A DNA stretch of 64,000 nucleotides from Xanthomonas maliensis (GCF_009192945.1 NZ_NSET01000022.1:62001-126000); one strand, 5' to 3'. Shown: positions 52,559 to 62,420, counted from the first letter of the stretch. Notes: a model not told the origin generated them from the letters alone. Made by a program: numbers and translations.

Positions 52559-53974
52559 TCAGTGCGCGATCTCTTCCAGCGCCCGATGACGCGTCGGCGG
52601 CCCGAACAGCGCGATCACGGCGGCCACGATGGCCATGCTGATGGCGATGAAGGCAAGCACCCCGGTGCTGCCGACATGCGCGAGCAAGGCGCCGATCAGG
52701 ATGCTGCTGAACGCCGTGGAGAGTCGGCTGCAGGAATAGCACAGCCCGACCGCGCGTGCGCGTAGCGCCGTTGGAAACAGCTCGGCCTGATAGCCGTGGT
52801 AGGCGAAGCTCATCCAGGCATTGCAGAACGCGATCAGCGCACCGCAGACGATCCAGCCGGCCGGTTGATGCTGCAGGGCGAACAACACCCCGCAGAGCAT
52901 CGCGCCCACCGCCGAGGCGGTGACCTGCCACTTGTTCTCCCAACGCTTGGCCAGCGGCAACAACAGCAACGGCGCCAACGGGTACGCCAGCGAAATGGCG
53001 AACGAATACCCCAGGCTCTTGGTCACTGTCGTGCCTTGCGCGGCAATCAGCGCCGGCAACCAGTTGCCGAAGCCATAGAATCCCATCGCCTGGAACACGT
53101 GGAAGACCACCAGCATCGCCATGCGGCGACGATAGGGCGGACGTACCAGCGCGGCCATGGTCGATGGCGTGGTCGCCGTGGCCTCCGGCACCAACGGTTG
53201 CGGCGCCGGCAGCGGCGCGCCGACATCGCGGCTGCAGGCGGCTTCCAATCGGGCCAGGACTGCATCGGCGTCGGCATGGCGTCCCTGTGCGGCCAGCCAG
53301 CGTGCCGATTCGGGCAGCCGGCTGCGCAGCCACCAGATCGCCAGTGCGAATACACCGCTCAGCAGCACCACCCAGCGCCAACCACTGAGCCCGAGTAGCG
53401 GGTGCGGCACCAGCAGCCAGGCGGTCAGCGCGACCCCCGGCACGGCCAGGAATTGCAGGAAGAAGGCCACCGCAAAGGCGGATCCGCGCATGTGCCGTGG
53501 CACCAGTTCGGACAGATAGGTGTCGATGGTGACCAGTTCAACGCCCAGGCCGATGCCCACGATGAGCCGCCAGCCAATCACGCCGACGGCGCTGTCCTGC
53601 AGGCCCATGATCACGGTCGCGGCGGTGTACCAGACCAGGGCGAAGGTGAAGACCGGTCGCCGACCGAAACGATCGGTAAACGGACTGAACAAGGCGGCGC
53701 CGATGAACAAGCCGAGGAAGGTCGAGGTTGCGAAGGCCGCTTGGTCGGCGATGCCGAACACGCCCTGGTCGCCCGCGGCGAAGATCCCGTCGTGCAGCAG
53801 CCCCGGGCTGATGTAGGCGGTCTGGAACAAATCATACAGCTCGAAGAAGCCACCCAGCGCCACCAGGATCACCAGCCGCCAGAGGGTCGCGCTCGCCGGC
53901 AGGCGGTCGATGCGGGCCGCAATCCATGCCGGTGTGGAGGCGGAAGCAGAAGGCGCAGACGCGGTGGCGATCAT
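52559..53974 (-). CDS. MFS transporter, sugar/aromatic-acid type
   Basis: 471 residues with twelve membrane helices. Markers are the A-motif region GAALFSPFTDRFGRRPVF, the second repeat RLIVGIGLGVELVTIDTYLSE and LPESARWLAAQGR. The AELFPTALRARAVG motif of sugar porters and aromatic-acid symporters is in the C-terminal half. The substrate is not known. It is convergent with the ABC exporter (36-bp gap) and divergent from the oxidoreductase gene (258 bp). It is probably outside the biosynthetic module. Confidence 0.9.
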   Translation of the reverse strand: MIATASAPSASASTPAWIAARIDRLPASATLWRLVILVALGGFFELYDLFQTAYISPGLLHDGIFAAGDQGVFGIADQAAFATSTFLGLFIGAALFSPFTDRFGRRPVFTFALVWYTAATVIMGLQDSAVGVIGWRLIVGIGLGVELVTIDTYLSELVPRHMRGSAFAVAFFLQFLAVPGVALTAWLLVPHPLLGLSGWRWVVLLSGVFALAIWWLRSRLPESARWLAAQGRHADADAVLARLEAACSRDVGAPLPAPQPLVPEATATTPSTMAALVRPPYRRRMAMLVVFHVFQAMGFYGFGNWLPALIAAQGTTVTKSLGYSFAISLAYPLAPLLLLPLAKRWENKWQVTASAVGAMLCGVLFALQHQPAGWIVCGALIAFCNAWMSFAYHGYQAELFPTALRARAVGLCYSCSRLSTAFSSILIGALLAHVGSTGVLAFIAISMAIVAAVIALFGPPTRHRALEEIAH

Positions 53975-54232
53975 GGCAGCAGCGCAGCAGTGGAGGCCGG
54001 CACAGCTTAGGCATCCCGGGGTCGAATGCCGTCGCTTCGCTTCGCCGCCCGCGCGGCCGATTCGTGCCAGACGGTCCGCCGGCGGGCACTTGCGGCGCGC
54101 GGGATGGCCGTCATGGCAGGCCCGGTGTTCGCCTGCTGGGATACTGTAATCCTGTGTTGCGCCCCTTGATGTGCTGGCAAACCGCGCCGACCAGCCCCAT
54201 GTCGACAGCATCTTCTTCGATGGGACCGCGCG

Positions 54233-55234
54233 ATGACGCCGATTTCCGTACTCGACCTCGCACCGGTGTGCGAGGGCAGCGATACCACCCAGGCGTTCGC
54301 CAATATGCTCGACCTGGCACAGCATGCCGAACGGTGGGGGTACCAGCGTTATTGGTTGGCCGAGCACCACAACATGCCGGGCATCGCCAGCGCGGCCACT
54401 GCCGTGTTGATCGGTCATGTGGCCGGCGGCACCAACACCATCCGCGTCGGTGCCGGCGGCATCATGCTGCCCAATCACGCACCGCTGCAGGTGGCCGAGC
54501 AATTCGGCACGCTGGCCTCGCTGTATCCACAGCGCATCGACCTGGGGCTGGGCCGCGCACCCGGTACCGATCAGCCCACCGCACGCGCGTTGCGCCGTTA
54601 TTTCGATAGCGCCGACCAGTTTCCGCAGGATGTGGCGGAGTTGTTGCGCTATTTCGCCCCGGCAGTGCCCGGGCAGTTGGTGCAGGCGGTACCCGGCGCC
54701 GGCTTGAGCGTGCCGGTGTGGCTGTTGGGCTCGAGTCTGTTCAGTGCGCGTCTGGCCGCCGCAATGGGGTTGTCGTTCGCTTTCGCCTCGCATTTCGCGC
54801 CCGATGTGATGGACGAGGCAGTGGCGATCTACCGTCGCGAGTTCCGCCCGTCGGTGCATCTGGATAAGCCGCGCGCGATGCTGGCGCTCAACGTGATCGC
54901 CGCCGACAGCGAGGCAGAAGCCAAGCGCCTGTTCACCACCCAGCAACAGAGTTTCGTCAACCTGCGTCGCGGCCGTCCGGGCAAGATCCCGCCGCCGATC
55001 GACGATATCGAGGCGTTCTGGCAGCCGCACGAACGTGCGGGTGTGGAGCGTGCATTGGCCTGCACCGTGTTGGGCGATGCCGAGCAGGTGGCGCAAGGCG
55101 TGGCCGACTTCGTCGCACGCCATCGTCCCGACGAATTGCTGTTCACCGCCAACATCTACGACCATGTCGCGCGCTTGCGCTCGTTTCAACTTGCCGCCGA
55201 GGCCTGCCAACAGACGGAACTGAGCCCTGCGTGA
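54233..55234 (+). CDS. Luciferase-like (LLM) flavin-dependent oxidoreductase
   Basis: 333 residues. The TIM-barrel family start [14 protein letters not shown], then [29 protein letters not shown] and [14 protein letters not shown] are the MsnO8/YhbW-like group of bacterial luciferase homologues. [18 protein letters not shown] lies in the C-terminal half. No signal peptide, so cytoplasmic. The oxidised substrate is not known. The gene stands alone, followed by a PNPOx-like gene 66 bp later. Confidence 0.93.
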   Translation: MTPISVLDLAPVCEGSDTTQAFANMLDLAQHAERWGYQRYWLAEHHNMPGIASAATAVLIGHVAGGTNTIRVGAGGIMLPNHAPLQVAEQFGTLASLYPQRIDLGLGRAPGTDQPTARALRRYFDSADQFPQDVAELLRYFAPAVPGQLVQAVPGAGLSVPVWLLGSSLFSARLAAAMGLSFAFASHFAPDVMDEAVAIYRREFRPSVHLDKPRAMLALNVIAADSEAEAKRLFTTQQQSFVNLRRGRPGKIPPPIDDIEAFWQPHERAGVERALACTVLGDAEQVAQGVADFVARHRPDELLFTANIYDHVARLRSFQLAAEACQQTELSPA

Positions 55235-55300
55235 TTCACGGGCTCTTGCGCGGCGATCGGCTCAGATGCATGCATTCCAACGGAGTCGAGAGGTAACAGC

Positions 55301-55801
55301 ATGCAGGACGAGCAGCGCAGCGACAGCATCCGCCAACTGGCCGAGCTGATCCGTGGCGTGGAGGTGGCGATGTTCACCACCGTGTCCGCCGATGGCCGGC
55401 TGGTGAGCCGTCCGCTGGGCACGCAGGAAGTGGAGTTCGATGGCGATCTGTGGTTCGCCACTGCCGCCGACAGCCCCAAGGTCGCCGAGATTGCCGCCGA
55501 TCCACGCGTCAATGTGGCCTATGCATCGCCGGCGAAGAATACCTACGTGTCGGTCGCCGGCACCGCTCGTGTTGTCGACGACCGTGCCAAGATCGCTGCG
55601 TTGTGGTCGCCAGCGATGAAGCTGTTCTTCCCCGGCGGCAAGGACGATCCGAATCTGCGTCTGATCCATGTGCGCGCTGAATCGGCCGAGTACTGGGATG
55701 GCCCGGGCGGACTGCTGGGCAAGGCCTTGTATTTCGTCATGACCGCCGTCACCGACGATCCCGGCAGCCTGTCGGACAACCGCATCGTCGATCTGAAGTA
55801 A
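55301..55801 (+). CDS. Pyridoxamine 5'-phosphate oxidase-like (general stress protein 26) family
   Basis: 166 residues with an AGAGG site and ATG at 55301. The split-barrel flavin-binding sequence is clear: ELIRGVEVAMFTTVSADGRLVSRPLG, DLWFATAADSPKVAEI and VNVAYASPAKNTYVSVAGTARVV. C-terminal AEYWDGPGGLLGKALYF fits the stress-protein 26 subgroup, whose members bind flavin or F420-like cofactors; physiological substrates are not known. Possibly co-transcribed with the upstream oxidoreductase. Confidence 0.9.
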   Translation: MQDEQRSDSIRQLAELIRGVEVAMFTTVSADGRLVSRPLGTQEVEFDGDLWFATAADSPKVAEIAADPRVNVAYASPAKNTYVSVAGTARVVDDRAKIAALWSPAMKLFFPGGKDDPNLRLIHVRAESAEYWDGPGGLLGKALYFVMTAVTDDPGSLSDNRIVDLK

Positions 55802-55826
55802 GCCGAAGGTTGGCCCGCTGTCGCGC

Positions 55827-56501
55827 TCAGCGCCAGGCGGCGGGCCACCACTCGCGGATCAGGTCCAGCAACTGATCGGACGTCACCCCGAACACCGCCA
55901 CCGATGCCAGCCCCGCGGTCCAGGCGGCCAACAACAGCGCGCCATCGCGTTCGAGCAAGGCCAGAGCGAACACCAGCAGGATCAGGCCGAACAGATAATT
56001 GGTGAACGGAATCGGCAGGGTCAGCAGGATACCCACCGACACCAGCAGCACGCCGGTGAACATCTGCGCTGGCAGGCGGTCGAGCAAGCCGGGCAAACGT
56101 GGCTTGAGCACGCGATCCAGCCGTTGCAACGTCGGCGCCAGCTTGGCGACGAAACGCTGGCCGGTGCTGCGACGCGGCCCACGCTCGCCAATCATGCGCG
56201 GGACCCAGGGCTTGCGCAGTCCGCACAACAACTGCAGGCCGATCAGAATCGTCAGCGGGCCGCTGATCCCGCCGGCCACGCCAGGGATGGGGATAAAGGC
56301 CGGCAGGATCGCCAGGAACAGAAACACGCCGAACGCGCTCTGCTGCAGGTCGGCAAGAATGTCGCGCACGCGCAGCACCTGCTCCGGATCGCCATCGGCG
56401 AAAGCCGCCAGCAGACTGCGGATGCCTTCGTTGCGGTAGCGCATGCGCGCCTGATCGTCCGGACCGGAGCGGTGTTGCCCGCTCTCATCCGACGATGTCA
56501 T
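55827..56501 (-). CDS. ExoD family exopolysaccharide synthesis protein
   Basis: 224 residues with membrane helices and the family pattern RYRNEGIRSLLAAFADGD, DILADLQQSAFGVFLFLAILPAFIPIPG and GPLTILIGLQLLCG, as in ExoD. ExoD was described in rhizobia as affecting exopolysaccharide production and alkaline tolerance; its molecular role is unclear. Start at the ATG 56501 overlaps the end of the upstream CorC-like gene by 17 bp, so the two are probably co-transcribed. Confidence 0.88.
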   Translation of the reverse strand: MTSSDESGQHRSGPDDQARMRYRNEGIRSLLAAFADGDPEQVLRVRDILADLQQSAFGVFLFLAILPAFIPIPGVAGGISGPLTILIGLQLLCGLRKPWVPRMIGERGPRRSTGQRFVAKLAPTLQRLDRVLKPRLPGLLDRLPAQMFTGVLLVSVGILLTLPIPFTNYLFGLILLVFALALLERDGALLLAAWTAGLASVAVFGVTSDQLLDLIREWWPAAWR

Positions 56502-57825
56502 CACTGTCCTCGTCGCCGATCCGGCGCAGCAGCAGCTTGTCCACGCGCGCACCATCGAGATCGACGATCTCGATGCGCCAGCCGGCCCAGTCGAAGAATT
56601 CGCCGGCCTGCGGAATACGCCCGAAGTAATAGATGCACAGTCCAGCCAGCGTGTGGTAATCGCCGTCCTCGGCGTCGGGCAGTTCAGCGGCCAGTACCTC
56701 GCGCAGCTCTTCCACCGGCAGCGAGCCATCGATCAGCAGCGAGCCGTCGGCGCGGGTCACCACCAGCGCGTCTTCGTCGGGATTGTCCACCGACTGCAGC
56801 CGGCCGACCACCGCGCCCATCAGGTCGCTGAGCGTCACCAGGCCGCGGATCTCGCCGTACTCGTCGACCACCAGTGCCATCGACTGCTGTTCCTCGCGGA
56901 AGATCTCCAGCAATTTCATCGCATGGGTCGATTCGGATACGAACAAGGTGTCGCGCAATTGCTGGAACAGCTGCGCGCCGTGACCGTCCATTCGCGTGAC
57001 CAGCGACTTGACCTCCAGCACGCCGGCGATGTCCTGGTCGCTGCCGCGATACACCGGGTAGCGCGAGAACTCGTGCTCACGCATCACTTGCAGGTTGCGC
57101 TCCGGCTCGGCGTTGGCGTCCAGCCAGGCGATGCGGTTGCGCGGGGTCATCAGGCTGTCGGCAGTGCGGTCGCCCAGGCGCATCACCCGGTTCATCATGT
57201 CGCGTTCGTGGGCGTCGATCACGCCGGCCTCGTGGCTTTCGGCCACCAGCATGCGGATTTCTTCTTCGGTCACCGACGCCGATTCGTCCTTGCCCAGGCC
57301 CAGCATCCGCAGTACCAGCCGGGTCGAATGCGATAGCACCCAGACCCCGGGCGCAGCGATCTTGGCCAGCCAGCCCATCGGCATCGCCACGAAGCTGGCA
57401 ATACTTTCCGAGCGGGTCAGGGCAAGGCGTTTGGGTACCAGTTCGCCGAAGATCAGCGTCAGGAAGGTGATCAGCACGATCGCCAGGGTCTTGCCGATCA
57501 ACTGCGACCATGGTTGCGGGGCGCCGAACAGCGCGACGCCGCCTGCCAGCGCCGGGAACAGCGCCTGCAGCTTGATCGCGATCGCCTCGCCGATGGCGTC
57601 GCCACCGAACACGCCGGTCAGGATGCCGATCGCGGTGATGCCGATCTGCACGGTGGACAGGAAGTGCTCGGGGTTCTCCGCCAGCGCCAGCGCCTTGCCC
57701 GCGCGCGCGCTGGACTGCGCCATCTGCTTGAGCCGGCTCTTGCGCGAGGTCATCAACGACATCTCCGACATGGCGAAGAAGCCGTTCAACACGATGAGGG
57801 CGATGACGATCAGGAACTCAACCAC
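56485..57825 (-). CDS. CNNM/HlyC/CorC-type transporter-associated protein
   Basis: 446 residues starting at GTG. An N-terminal CNNM domain of about four membrane helices (FLIVIALIVLNGFFAMSEMSLM, QIGITAIGILTGVFGGDAIGE) is followed by paired CBS domains at about 215-330. A C-terminal CorC_HlyC (transporter-associated) domain follows, GRIPQAGEFFDWAGWRIEIVD. Members act in magnesium/cobalt homeostasis or cation efflux; the name haemolysin is historical. It is divergent from the phosphate transport genes. Confidence 0.94.
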   Translation of the reverse strand: MVEFLIVIALIVLNGFFAMSEMSLMTSRKSRLKQMAQSSARAGKALALAENPEHFLSTVQIGITAIGILTGVFGGDAIGEAIAIKLQALFPALAGGVALFGAPQPWSQLIGKTLAIVLITFLTLIFGELVPKRLALTRSESIASFVAMPMGWLAKIAAPGVWVLSHSTRLVLRMLGLGKDESASVTEEEIRMLVAESHEAGVIDAHERDMMNRVMRLGDRTADSLMTPRNRIAWLDANAEPERNLQVMREHEFSRYPVYRGSDQDIAGVLEVKSLVTRMDGHGAQLFQQLRDTLFVSESTHAMKLLEIFREEQQSMALVVDEYGEIRGLVTLSDLMGAVVGRLQSVDNPDEDALVVTRADGSLLIDGSLPVEELREVLAAELPDAEDGDYHTLAGLCIYYFGRIPQAGEFFDWAGWRIEIVDLDGARVDKLLLRRIGDEDSDDIVG

Positions 57826-58031
57826 GGGCGTCTTCCCCGGTCAGTGAAGGGGAGGGCGGTGTGGAGCCTGGGTGGCCTGGGCGCGCAGGAGCGGGCCGCC
57901 GGCAGGGGGATAAGGGGGCGTCTTCCATAGGATGCGCCCGTAGGCGCGCTGGCATGGTAGCAAACCGGCAGCGTCGGTGGAGCCGGGACATGCGGGTGTG
58001 AAGGCGGTCGAGGTCGCCGATATACCCAGAG

Positions 58032-58049
58032 GGGTCATGCAACGGTCAT
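58032..58049 (+). promoter_or_regulatory. Pho-box-like direct repeat upstream of the DUF47-pit genes
   Basis: GGGTCAT at 58032-58038 and CGGTCAT at 58043-58049 are separated by 4 bp, an 11-bp period as in PhoB sites (consensus CTGTCAT, 4-bp spacer, CTGTCAT). Each half matches five of seven positions. It lies 50-70 bp before the ATG of the DUF47 gene. CATAAT at 58047-58052 could be a -10 element overlapped by the second half, which would favour repression; this is uncertain. Confidence 0.45.
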
Positions 58050-58099
58050 AATTCGCCCCTGGTGCCGTCTCTCCCTCGACGGCAGGAAGTTGTCCACCC

Positions 58100-58726
58100 A
58101 TGTTCTCGTTGCAGACCATCTTCGGCTCCGGCAAGCAGTTCTATGCGCTTCTGAACGAGGCGGCACAGGCCGCCTACGACAGCACCAAGGCGTTGCACGC
58201 CATGATGCGCGAGTCCGACCGCCAACCCGCCCTGGACGCCTTCAAGCTGGCCCGCCTGCGCGAGCGCGCCGCTTCCGACAAGATCGGTCAGGCGCTGGTG
58301 GACAGTTTCATGACCCCGATCGAGCGCGAGGACATCGAGGCGCTGGGGTCGGCGCTGTACAAGATTCCCAAGCAGGTCGAGAAGTTCGCCGACCGCTACT
58401 CGCTGGCCACCCAGCATCTGGAGCACATCGACTTCGCCCCGCGCGCGGCGATGCTGGAACAGGCCGCCGCGGTCGTGGTGGAGATGGTCAACGACCTGCC
58501 GAACATGCACATCGACCGCATGACCGCGCTCAACGACAAGCTGCGCATGCTGGAGAACGAGGCCGACCGGCTGATGCTGGAGCTATACCGCGACATCTAT
58601 TCCGGCCGTCTGGACAACCTGCAGATGTTCCTGCTGAAGGAGTTCTTCGAAATCCTGGAGAAGGCCATCGACCGCTGCCGCGAGGCCGGCGTGGTGGTCT
58701 ACCAGATCGTGCTGAAGAACAGCTGA
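58100..58726 (+). CDS. DUF47 family PhoU-like Pit accessory protein
   Basis: 208 residues, all-helical, with the family pattern FSLQTIFGSGKQFYALLNEAAQAAYDS and YRDIYSGRLDNLQMFLLKEFFEILEKAIDRCREAG. The metal-binding acidic patches typical of PhoU-like proteins are present (for example DALGSALYK and KIGQALVDSF neighbours). It is the usual partner of Pit phosphate transporters, probably gating or regulating uptake. Ten bases separate it from pit. A Pho-box-like repeat precedes it. Confidence 0.93.
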   Translation: MFSLQTIFGSGKQFYALLNEAAQAAYDSTKALHAMMRESDRQPALDAFKLARLRERAASDKIGQALVDSFMTPIEREDIEALGSALYKIPKQVEKFADRYSLATQHLEHIDFAPRAAMLEQAAAVVVEMVNDLPNMHIDRMTALNDKLRMLENEADRLMLELYRDIYSGRLDNLQMFLLKEFFEILEKAIDRCREAGVVVYQIVLKNS

Positions 58727-58735
58727 GGTTCGCGC

Positions 58736-59863
58736 GTGCTGACTCTTGTCCTGGTGGTGATCCTGGCCGCGTTGGTGTTCGAGTTCATCAACGGCTTCCA
58801 CGATACCGCCAACTCCATCGCCACCGTGGTGGCGACCAAGGTGCTGTCACCCGGTTGGGCGGTGATGCTGGCCGCCGGCATGAACCTGGTCGGCGCCTTG
58901 ACCGGTACCGCGGTGGCGCTGACCATCGCCTCGGGGCTGCTCAATACCGAGGTCGTCGAGGTCACTCCGCAGGTGATCCTGTGTGCCCTGCTGGGCGGCA
59001 TCATCTGGAACCTGATCACCTGGTGGAAGGGCTTGCCCTCGTCGTCCTCGCACGCGTTGATCGGCGGGCTGTGCGGTGCCGGGCTGGCGGCGGCGCAGAA
59101 CAATTGGCATGCGCTGATCTGGTCGGAGAACATCGGCAACTGGGCCAAGAACAAGGGCCTGCTGTGGAAGGTGTTCGTGCCGATGATCACCTCGCCGATC
59201 GCCGGCTTCGTGCTCGGCATCGCGGTGATGTTGCTGTTGTGGGCGATCATCGCCGGCATGGCCCGGCTCGGCGGCCCGATCGGCCGATTGGCGCGGCCGC
59301 GGTGGGTCAATGCCTTCTTCGGCAAGGCGCAGATCGCCTCTGCCGCCTACATGGGCTATGCGCACGGCCACAACGACGCGCAGAAGACCATGGGCATCAT
59401 CGCCATGACGCTGATCGGCGCGCAGTCGGCCGGCGTGCTGGACGATCTGCCCGGCTGGCTGGCGTTCCTGCGCCCGGGCGCGGGCCTGGCGGCCGGCGAC
59501 GGTATCCCGATGTGGATCGTGCTGACCTGCGCGGTGGTGATGGCGGCGGGGACGGCCTCGGGCGGCTGGAAGATCATCAAGACCCTTGGCCACAAGATGG
59601 TCAAGCTGCATCCCATCCACGGCTTTGCTGCCGAGACCAGTTCGGCCACCGTGCTGACCCTGGCCGCGCACTTCGGCATGCCGGTATCGACCACCCACAG
59701 CATCTCCACCGCCATCATGGGCGTGGGCTTTGCGAAGAATCCCCGTTCGCTGCGTTTCGGCGTGATCGAGCGGATCGTCTGGGCCTGGATCCTGACCATC
59801 CCGGCGGCCGGCGGGGTGGCCTACCTGATCCTGCGCGGATTCGAGTTGCTGGGCTGGAGCTGA
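58736..59863 (+). CDS. pit: Low-affinity inorganic phosphate transporter Pit
   Basis: 375 residues, GTG start. About ten membrane helices. The inverted Pit repeats are visible: FINGFHDTANSIATVVATKVLSP in the first half and GYAHGHNDAQKTMGIIAMTLI in the second. PVSTTHSISTAIMG and SSSSHALIGGLCGAG are further family marks. It carries metal-phosphate with protons. Co-transcribed with the DUF47 gene. The shorter length compared with E. coli PitA (about 500) is normal for DUF47-linked Pits. Confidence 0.95.
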   Translation: MLTLVLVVILAALVFEFINGFHDTANSIATVVATKVLSPGWAVMLAAGMNLVGALTGTAVALTIASGLLNTEVVEVTPQVILCALLGGIIWNLITWWKGLPSSSSHALIGGLCGAGLAAAQNNWHALIWSENIGNWAKNKGLLWKVFVPMITSPIAGFVLGIAVMLLLWAIIAGMARLGGPIGRLARPRWVNAFFGKAQIASAAYMGYAHGHNDAQKTMGIIAMTLIGAQSAGVLDDLPGWLAFLRPGAGLAAGDGIPMWIVLTCAVVMAAGTASGGWKIIKTLGHKMVKLHPIHGFAAETSSATVLTLAAHFGMPVSTTHSISTAIMGVGFAKNPRSLRFGVIERIVWAWILTIPAAGGVAYLILRGFELLGWS

Positions 59864-59971
59864 GACGATGTCGCGACGCGGTCACGCGTGGCGATCATGC
59901 TGCGGTGCTGTTGCGCAAGGGATCTGCCGTTACCGGGGTCGTCTGCGCGTGATACGTAGAGACCTTGTTCG

Positions 59972-60733
59972 ATGATGCTTGCGCTGGTGTGCGTATTGTT
60001 CGGGTTCGCCTGGTGGATCGATCGGCGCGGACTGCGGCGGTTTTCCCGCGTATTGGGCGGCATCAGTCTGCTCCTGGTGTTTGCGGTCGGCTGCGGCCCG
60101 CTGCCGATGTGGATGCTGCAACACCTGCAGCGCACCGGGGTCAACGATTTCGACGGCTGGGGCGCGCGCAACGTCATCGTGCTGTTGGGCGCTGGCACCG
60201 TGCGCCCGGAGGGACGTGACGCCGTCGCCGAAGCCAATCTGTTCGCGTATGGCCGCATCATCGAAGCGGCACGGCTCTATCGGCAGTGCCGGCATCGCAG
60301 CGGCGATTGCAAGATCGAAATCAGCGGTGGCGATGCGCGCGGCCTCGGGATGTCCGAGGCGATGGTCTACCAGCGCGTGTTGATCGGGCTGGGGATCGAC
60401 CGGGCGGATCTGATCATGGAGCCGTCCAGCATGAATACCTGGCAGAACGCGCAGTTCAGCCAGCCGCTGCTGCGGGCGTACCGACCCGACCGCATCGTGC
60501 TGGTGTCCTCGGCCACCCATCTGCGTCGCGCCGAACTGTACTTCCGGCATTTCGGCATCGACGCGGTGCCGGTGCGCGCCGATTGGCTGACCGCTTCCTG
60601 GTCGATCCTGCCGCAGAGCTACAACTTCACCCTGGCCGATGTCGCCTTGCACGAGTACCTGGGCATCGCACGCTACCGCTTCTATCAGTGGATGGGCTGG
60701 AACGTGAAGGCGGTCGAACCCGGCGCACCCTGA
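59972..60733 (+). CDS. YdcF/ElyC-like DUF218 membrane protein
   Basis: 253 residues. Two N-terminal membrane helices (LALVCVLFGFAWWI and VLGGISLLLVFAVG) anchor a periplasmic or cytoplasmic DUF218 domain with ARNVIVLLGAGTVRPEG, KIEISGGDARGLGMSEA, IIMEPSSMNTWQNA-like and VLVSSATHLRRAELYF segments. ElyC-type members act in envelope glycan biogenesis (lipid carrier). A second in-frame ATG three bases downstream is an equal start. Convergent with the peptidase gene. Confidence 0.88.
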   Translation: MMLALVCVLFGFAWWIDRRGLRRFSRVLGGISLLLVFAVGCGPLPMWMLQHLQRTGVNDFDGWGARNVIVLLGAGTVRPEGRDAVAEANLFAYGRIIEAARLYRQCRHRSGDCKIEISGGDARGLGMSEAMVYQRVLIGLGIDRADLIMEPSSMNTWQNAQFSQPLLRAYRPDRIVLVSSATHLRRAELYFRHFGIDAVPVRADWLTASWSILPQSYNFTLADVALHEYLGIARYRFYQWMGWNVKAVEPGAP

Positions 60734-60751
60734 GCGCCGGGGTGATGCGCC

Positions 60752-60775
60752 GCAGCGCCGCACTGGCGGCGCTGC
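60752..60775. terminator. Hairpin between convergent genes (bidirectional terminator candidate)
   Basis: GCAGCGCCG (60752-60760) and CGGCGCTGC (60767-60775) are a perfect 9-bp inverted repeat with a 6-base loop, 18 bp after the ydcF-like stop and 18 bp before the peptidase stop. No T run follows on either strand, so factor-independent termination is uncertain. Confidence 0.45.
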
Positions 60776-60793
60776 CCACCTCGCTCGGTTCGC

Positions 60794-62305
60794 TCAGCGG
60801 ATCTCGTACATCGCCTTGACGTCGTCGCGGAACGCGGCCTGGCTGTCGGGGCGGTTGTAGAACATGTGGCCGCCCGGATATTCGCGCACCTGCACCCGAT
60901 CCGGATCCTTGCCCATCGAGGGCATCTGGTCGACGGTCAGCACCGAACCCATGAACGGGCAGGAGAGATCGTTCCAGCCATGTGCGATCAGCACGCGCAG
61001 TCGGGGATCGATGGCGACCGCCTGGCGCAGCTGGGTCACCGAGCCCTTGCGCAGTTCATCGTTCCAGTCCCACAGTTTGTTGACGTCGTAATTCAGCGCC
61101 TGGTAGCGCGCATCCACTTTCCAGCCCACCACGCGGGTGACGAAGTCCACCATCGCGGTGGTGGTCGGCGCGATGATGCTGTCCAGCAACGGGTCGTTGG
61201 CGCGTTGCTCGGGATCGTTGGGGAACGGATCGAACGCGGTGACGTTGGAGTCGTAGCGGCTGCCGAGCTCACCCTTGTCGCGGAATACTTCGCGCAGATA
61301 GGACTGGGTTTCCAGCCGGCCGCCGGCGCGCCGGACATAGGCCGGATCCAGGCCGGTCATGCGGGTGACCTGTTGCAGCATCGCCTCGGTCGCCTGCGGA
61401 TCGGAGCGGCCCTTCATCAGCGCGACCACGTAGTCGCCACGGGTGTAGTCCACCACCTTCCGCATTTCGGTGGCGCTGAGGTGGCCCTGGCGTTCGAGAT
61501 GCGCGGCAGCGATCGAGGGCAGGGTCATCATCCACGCCATCGGCGATACGTCGCTGTTGTCGTCCAGCGTGGGCGACAGGTAGGGCGATACCAGCACCAC
61601 ACCATTCATCGCCACCCCTAGCCGCGTTTGCAGATAGTGGGTGATGCGCGGACCGCGGAAGCCGCCGTAGCTTTCGCCAACCAGATATTTGCGCGACTGC
61701 AGTCGGCGATGTTTCAGCAGCCAGTCGTAGATCACCCGCGACAGATATTCGATGTCGGCCTGCGGGTTGTAGAACTGCTTCTTGGCCTGGTCATCGTCGA
61801 CCAGCGAGCGGCTGAAGCCGGTGCCGATCGGATCGATGAACACCAGGTCGGTGAAATCCAGCCAGGTGCCCGGATTGTCGTGCAGGGTCGCCGGTGCCGA
61901 GGCGCTGTCGCCTTCTGAGCCAAATGCGACCACCTTCGGCCCGATCGCGCCCAGATTGAGGTAGACCGACGCCGCGCCCGGGCCGCCATTGAGGGCGAAG
62001 GTCACCGGCCGGTCCTTGCCGTCGACGGTATAGGCGGTAAAGACCACGTCGCCCAGCGATTTGCCATGGTCGTCGCGGACCGGCAGCGCGCCAACGGTGG
62101 CGGTATAGGAAAGGCTGCGTCCGGCCACCCGGGTGCTCTGGCGCACGCTGGCATCGGCTGGCAACGGTGCCGGCTTGGCGGCATCGCCGCTATCGGACTT
62201 GGAAGAAGACGCCTGGTTGGCGGCGGGCGCGTCGCCGGCGATGGCCAGCGCCGGGACGGTCAGCAGGACGCAGGCCAGCAGGCTGGCACGCAGGAACGTG
62301 GGCAT
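60794..62305 (-). CDS. Secreted S10 family serine carboxypeptidase-like protein
   Basis: 503 residues with a Sec signal peptide (SLLACVLLTVPALAIAG). The alpha/beta-hydrolase peptidase has LNGGPGAASVYLNLGAIGP, the active Ser212 in GESYGGFRGPR and the C-terminal His in YPGGHMFYNRP; an Asp lies in between. Bacterial S10 members are periplasmic or extracellular carboxypeptidases, commonly of unknown substrate in Xanthomonadaceae. The 20-residue low-complexity Ser/Ala/Lys region after the signal is a linker. It sits alone, convergent to ydcF. Confidence 0.92.
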   Translation of the reverse strand: MPTFLRASLLACVLLTVPALAIAGDAPAANQASSSKSDSGDAAKPAPLPADASVRQSTRVAGRSLSYTATVGALPVRDDHGKSLGDVVFTAYTVDGKDRPVTFALNGGPGAASVYLNLGAIGPKVVAFGSEGDSASAPATLHDNPGTWLDFTDLVFIDPIGTGFSRSLVDDDQAKKQFYNPQADIEYLSRVIYDWLLKHRRLQSRKYLVGESYGGFRGPRITHYLQTRLGVAMNGVVLVSPYLSPTLDDNSDVSPMAWMMTLPSIAAAHLERQGHLSATEMRKVVDYTRGDYVVALMKGRSDPQATEAMLQQVTRMTGLDPAYVRRAGGRLETQSYLREVFRDKGELGSRYDSNVTAFDPFPNDPEQRANDPLLDSIIAPTTTAMVDFVTRVVGWKVDARYQALNYDVNKLWDWNDELRKGSVTQLRQAVAIDPRLRVLIAHGWNDLSCPFMGSVLTVDQMPSMGKDPDRVQVREYPGGHMFYNRPDSQAAFRDDVKAMYEIR

Positions 62306-62420
62306 GGCATCGACAGGTGGCGGACGGAACCACCGATGCTACGGCGCCGCTCGCGGTCGCTGGATGTGCAAAAAGGCATGCCGCTGCGCCGGCGCGAACC
62401 GGGCTGCCGACCCACGCGCA

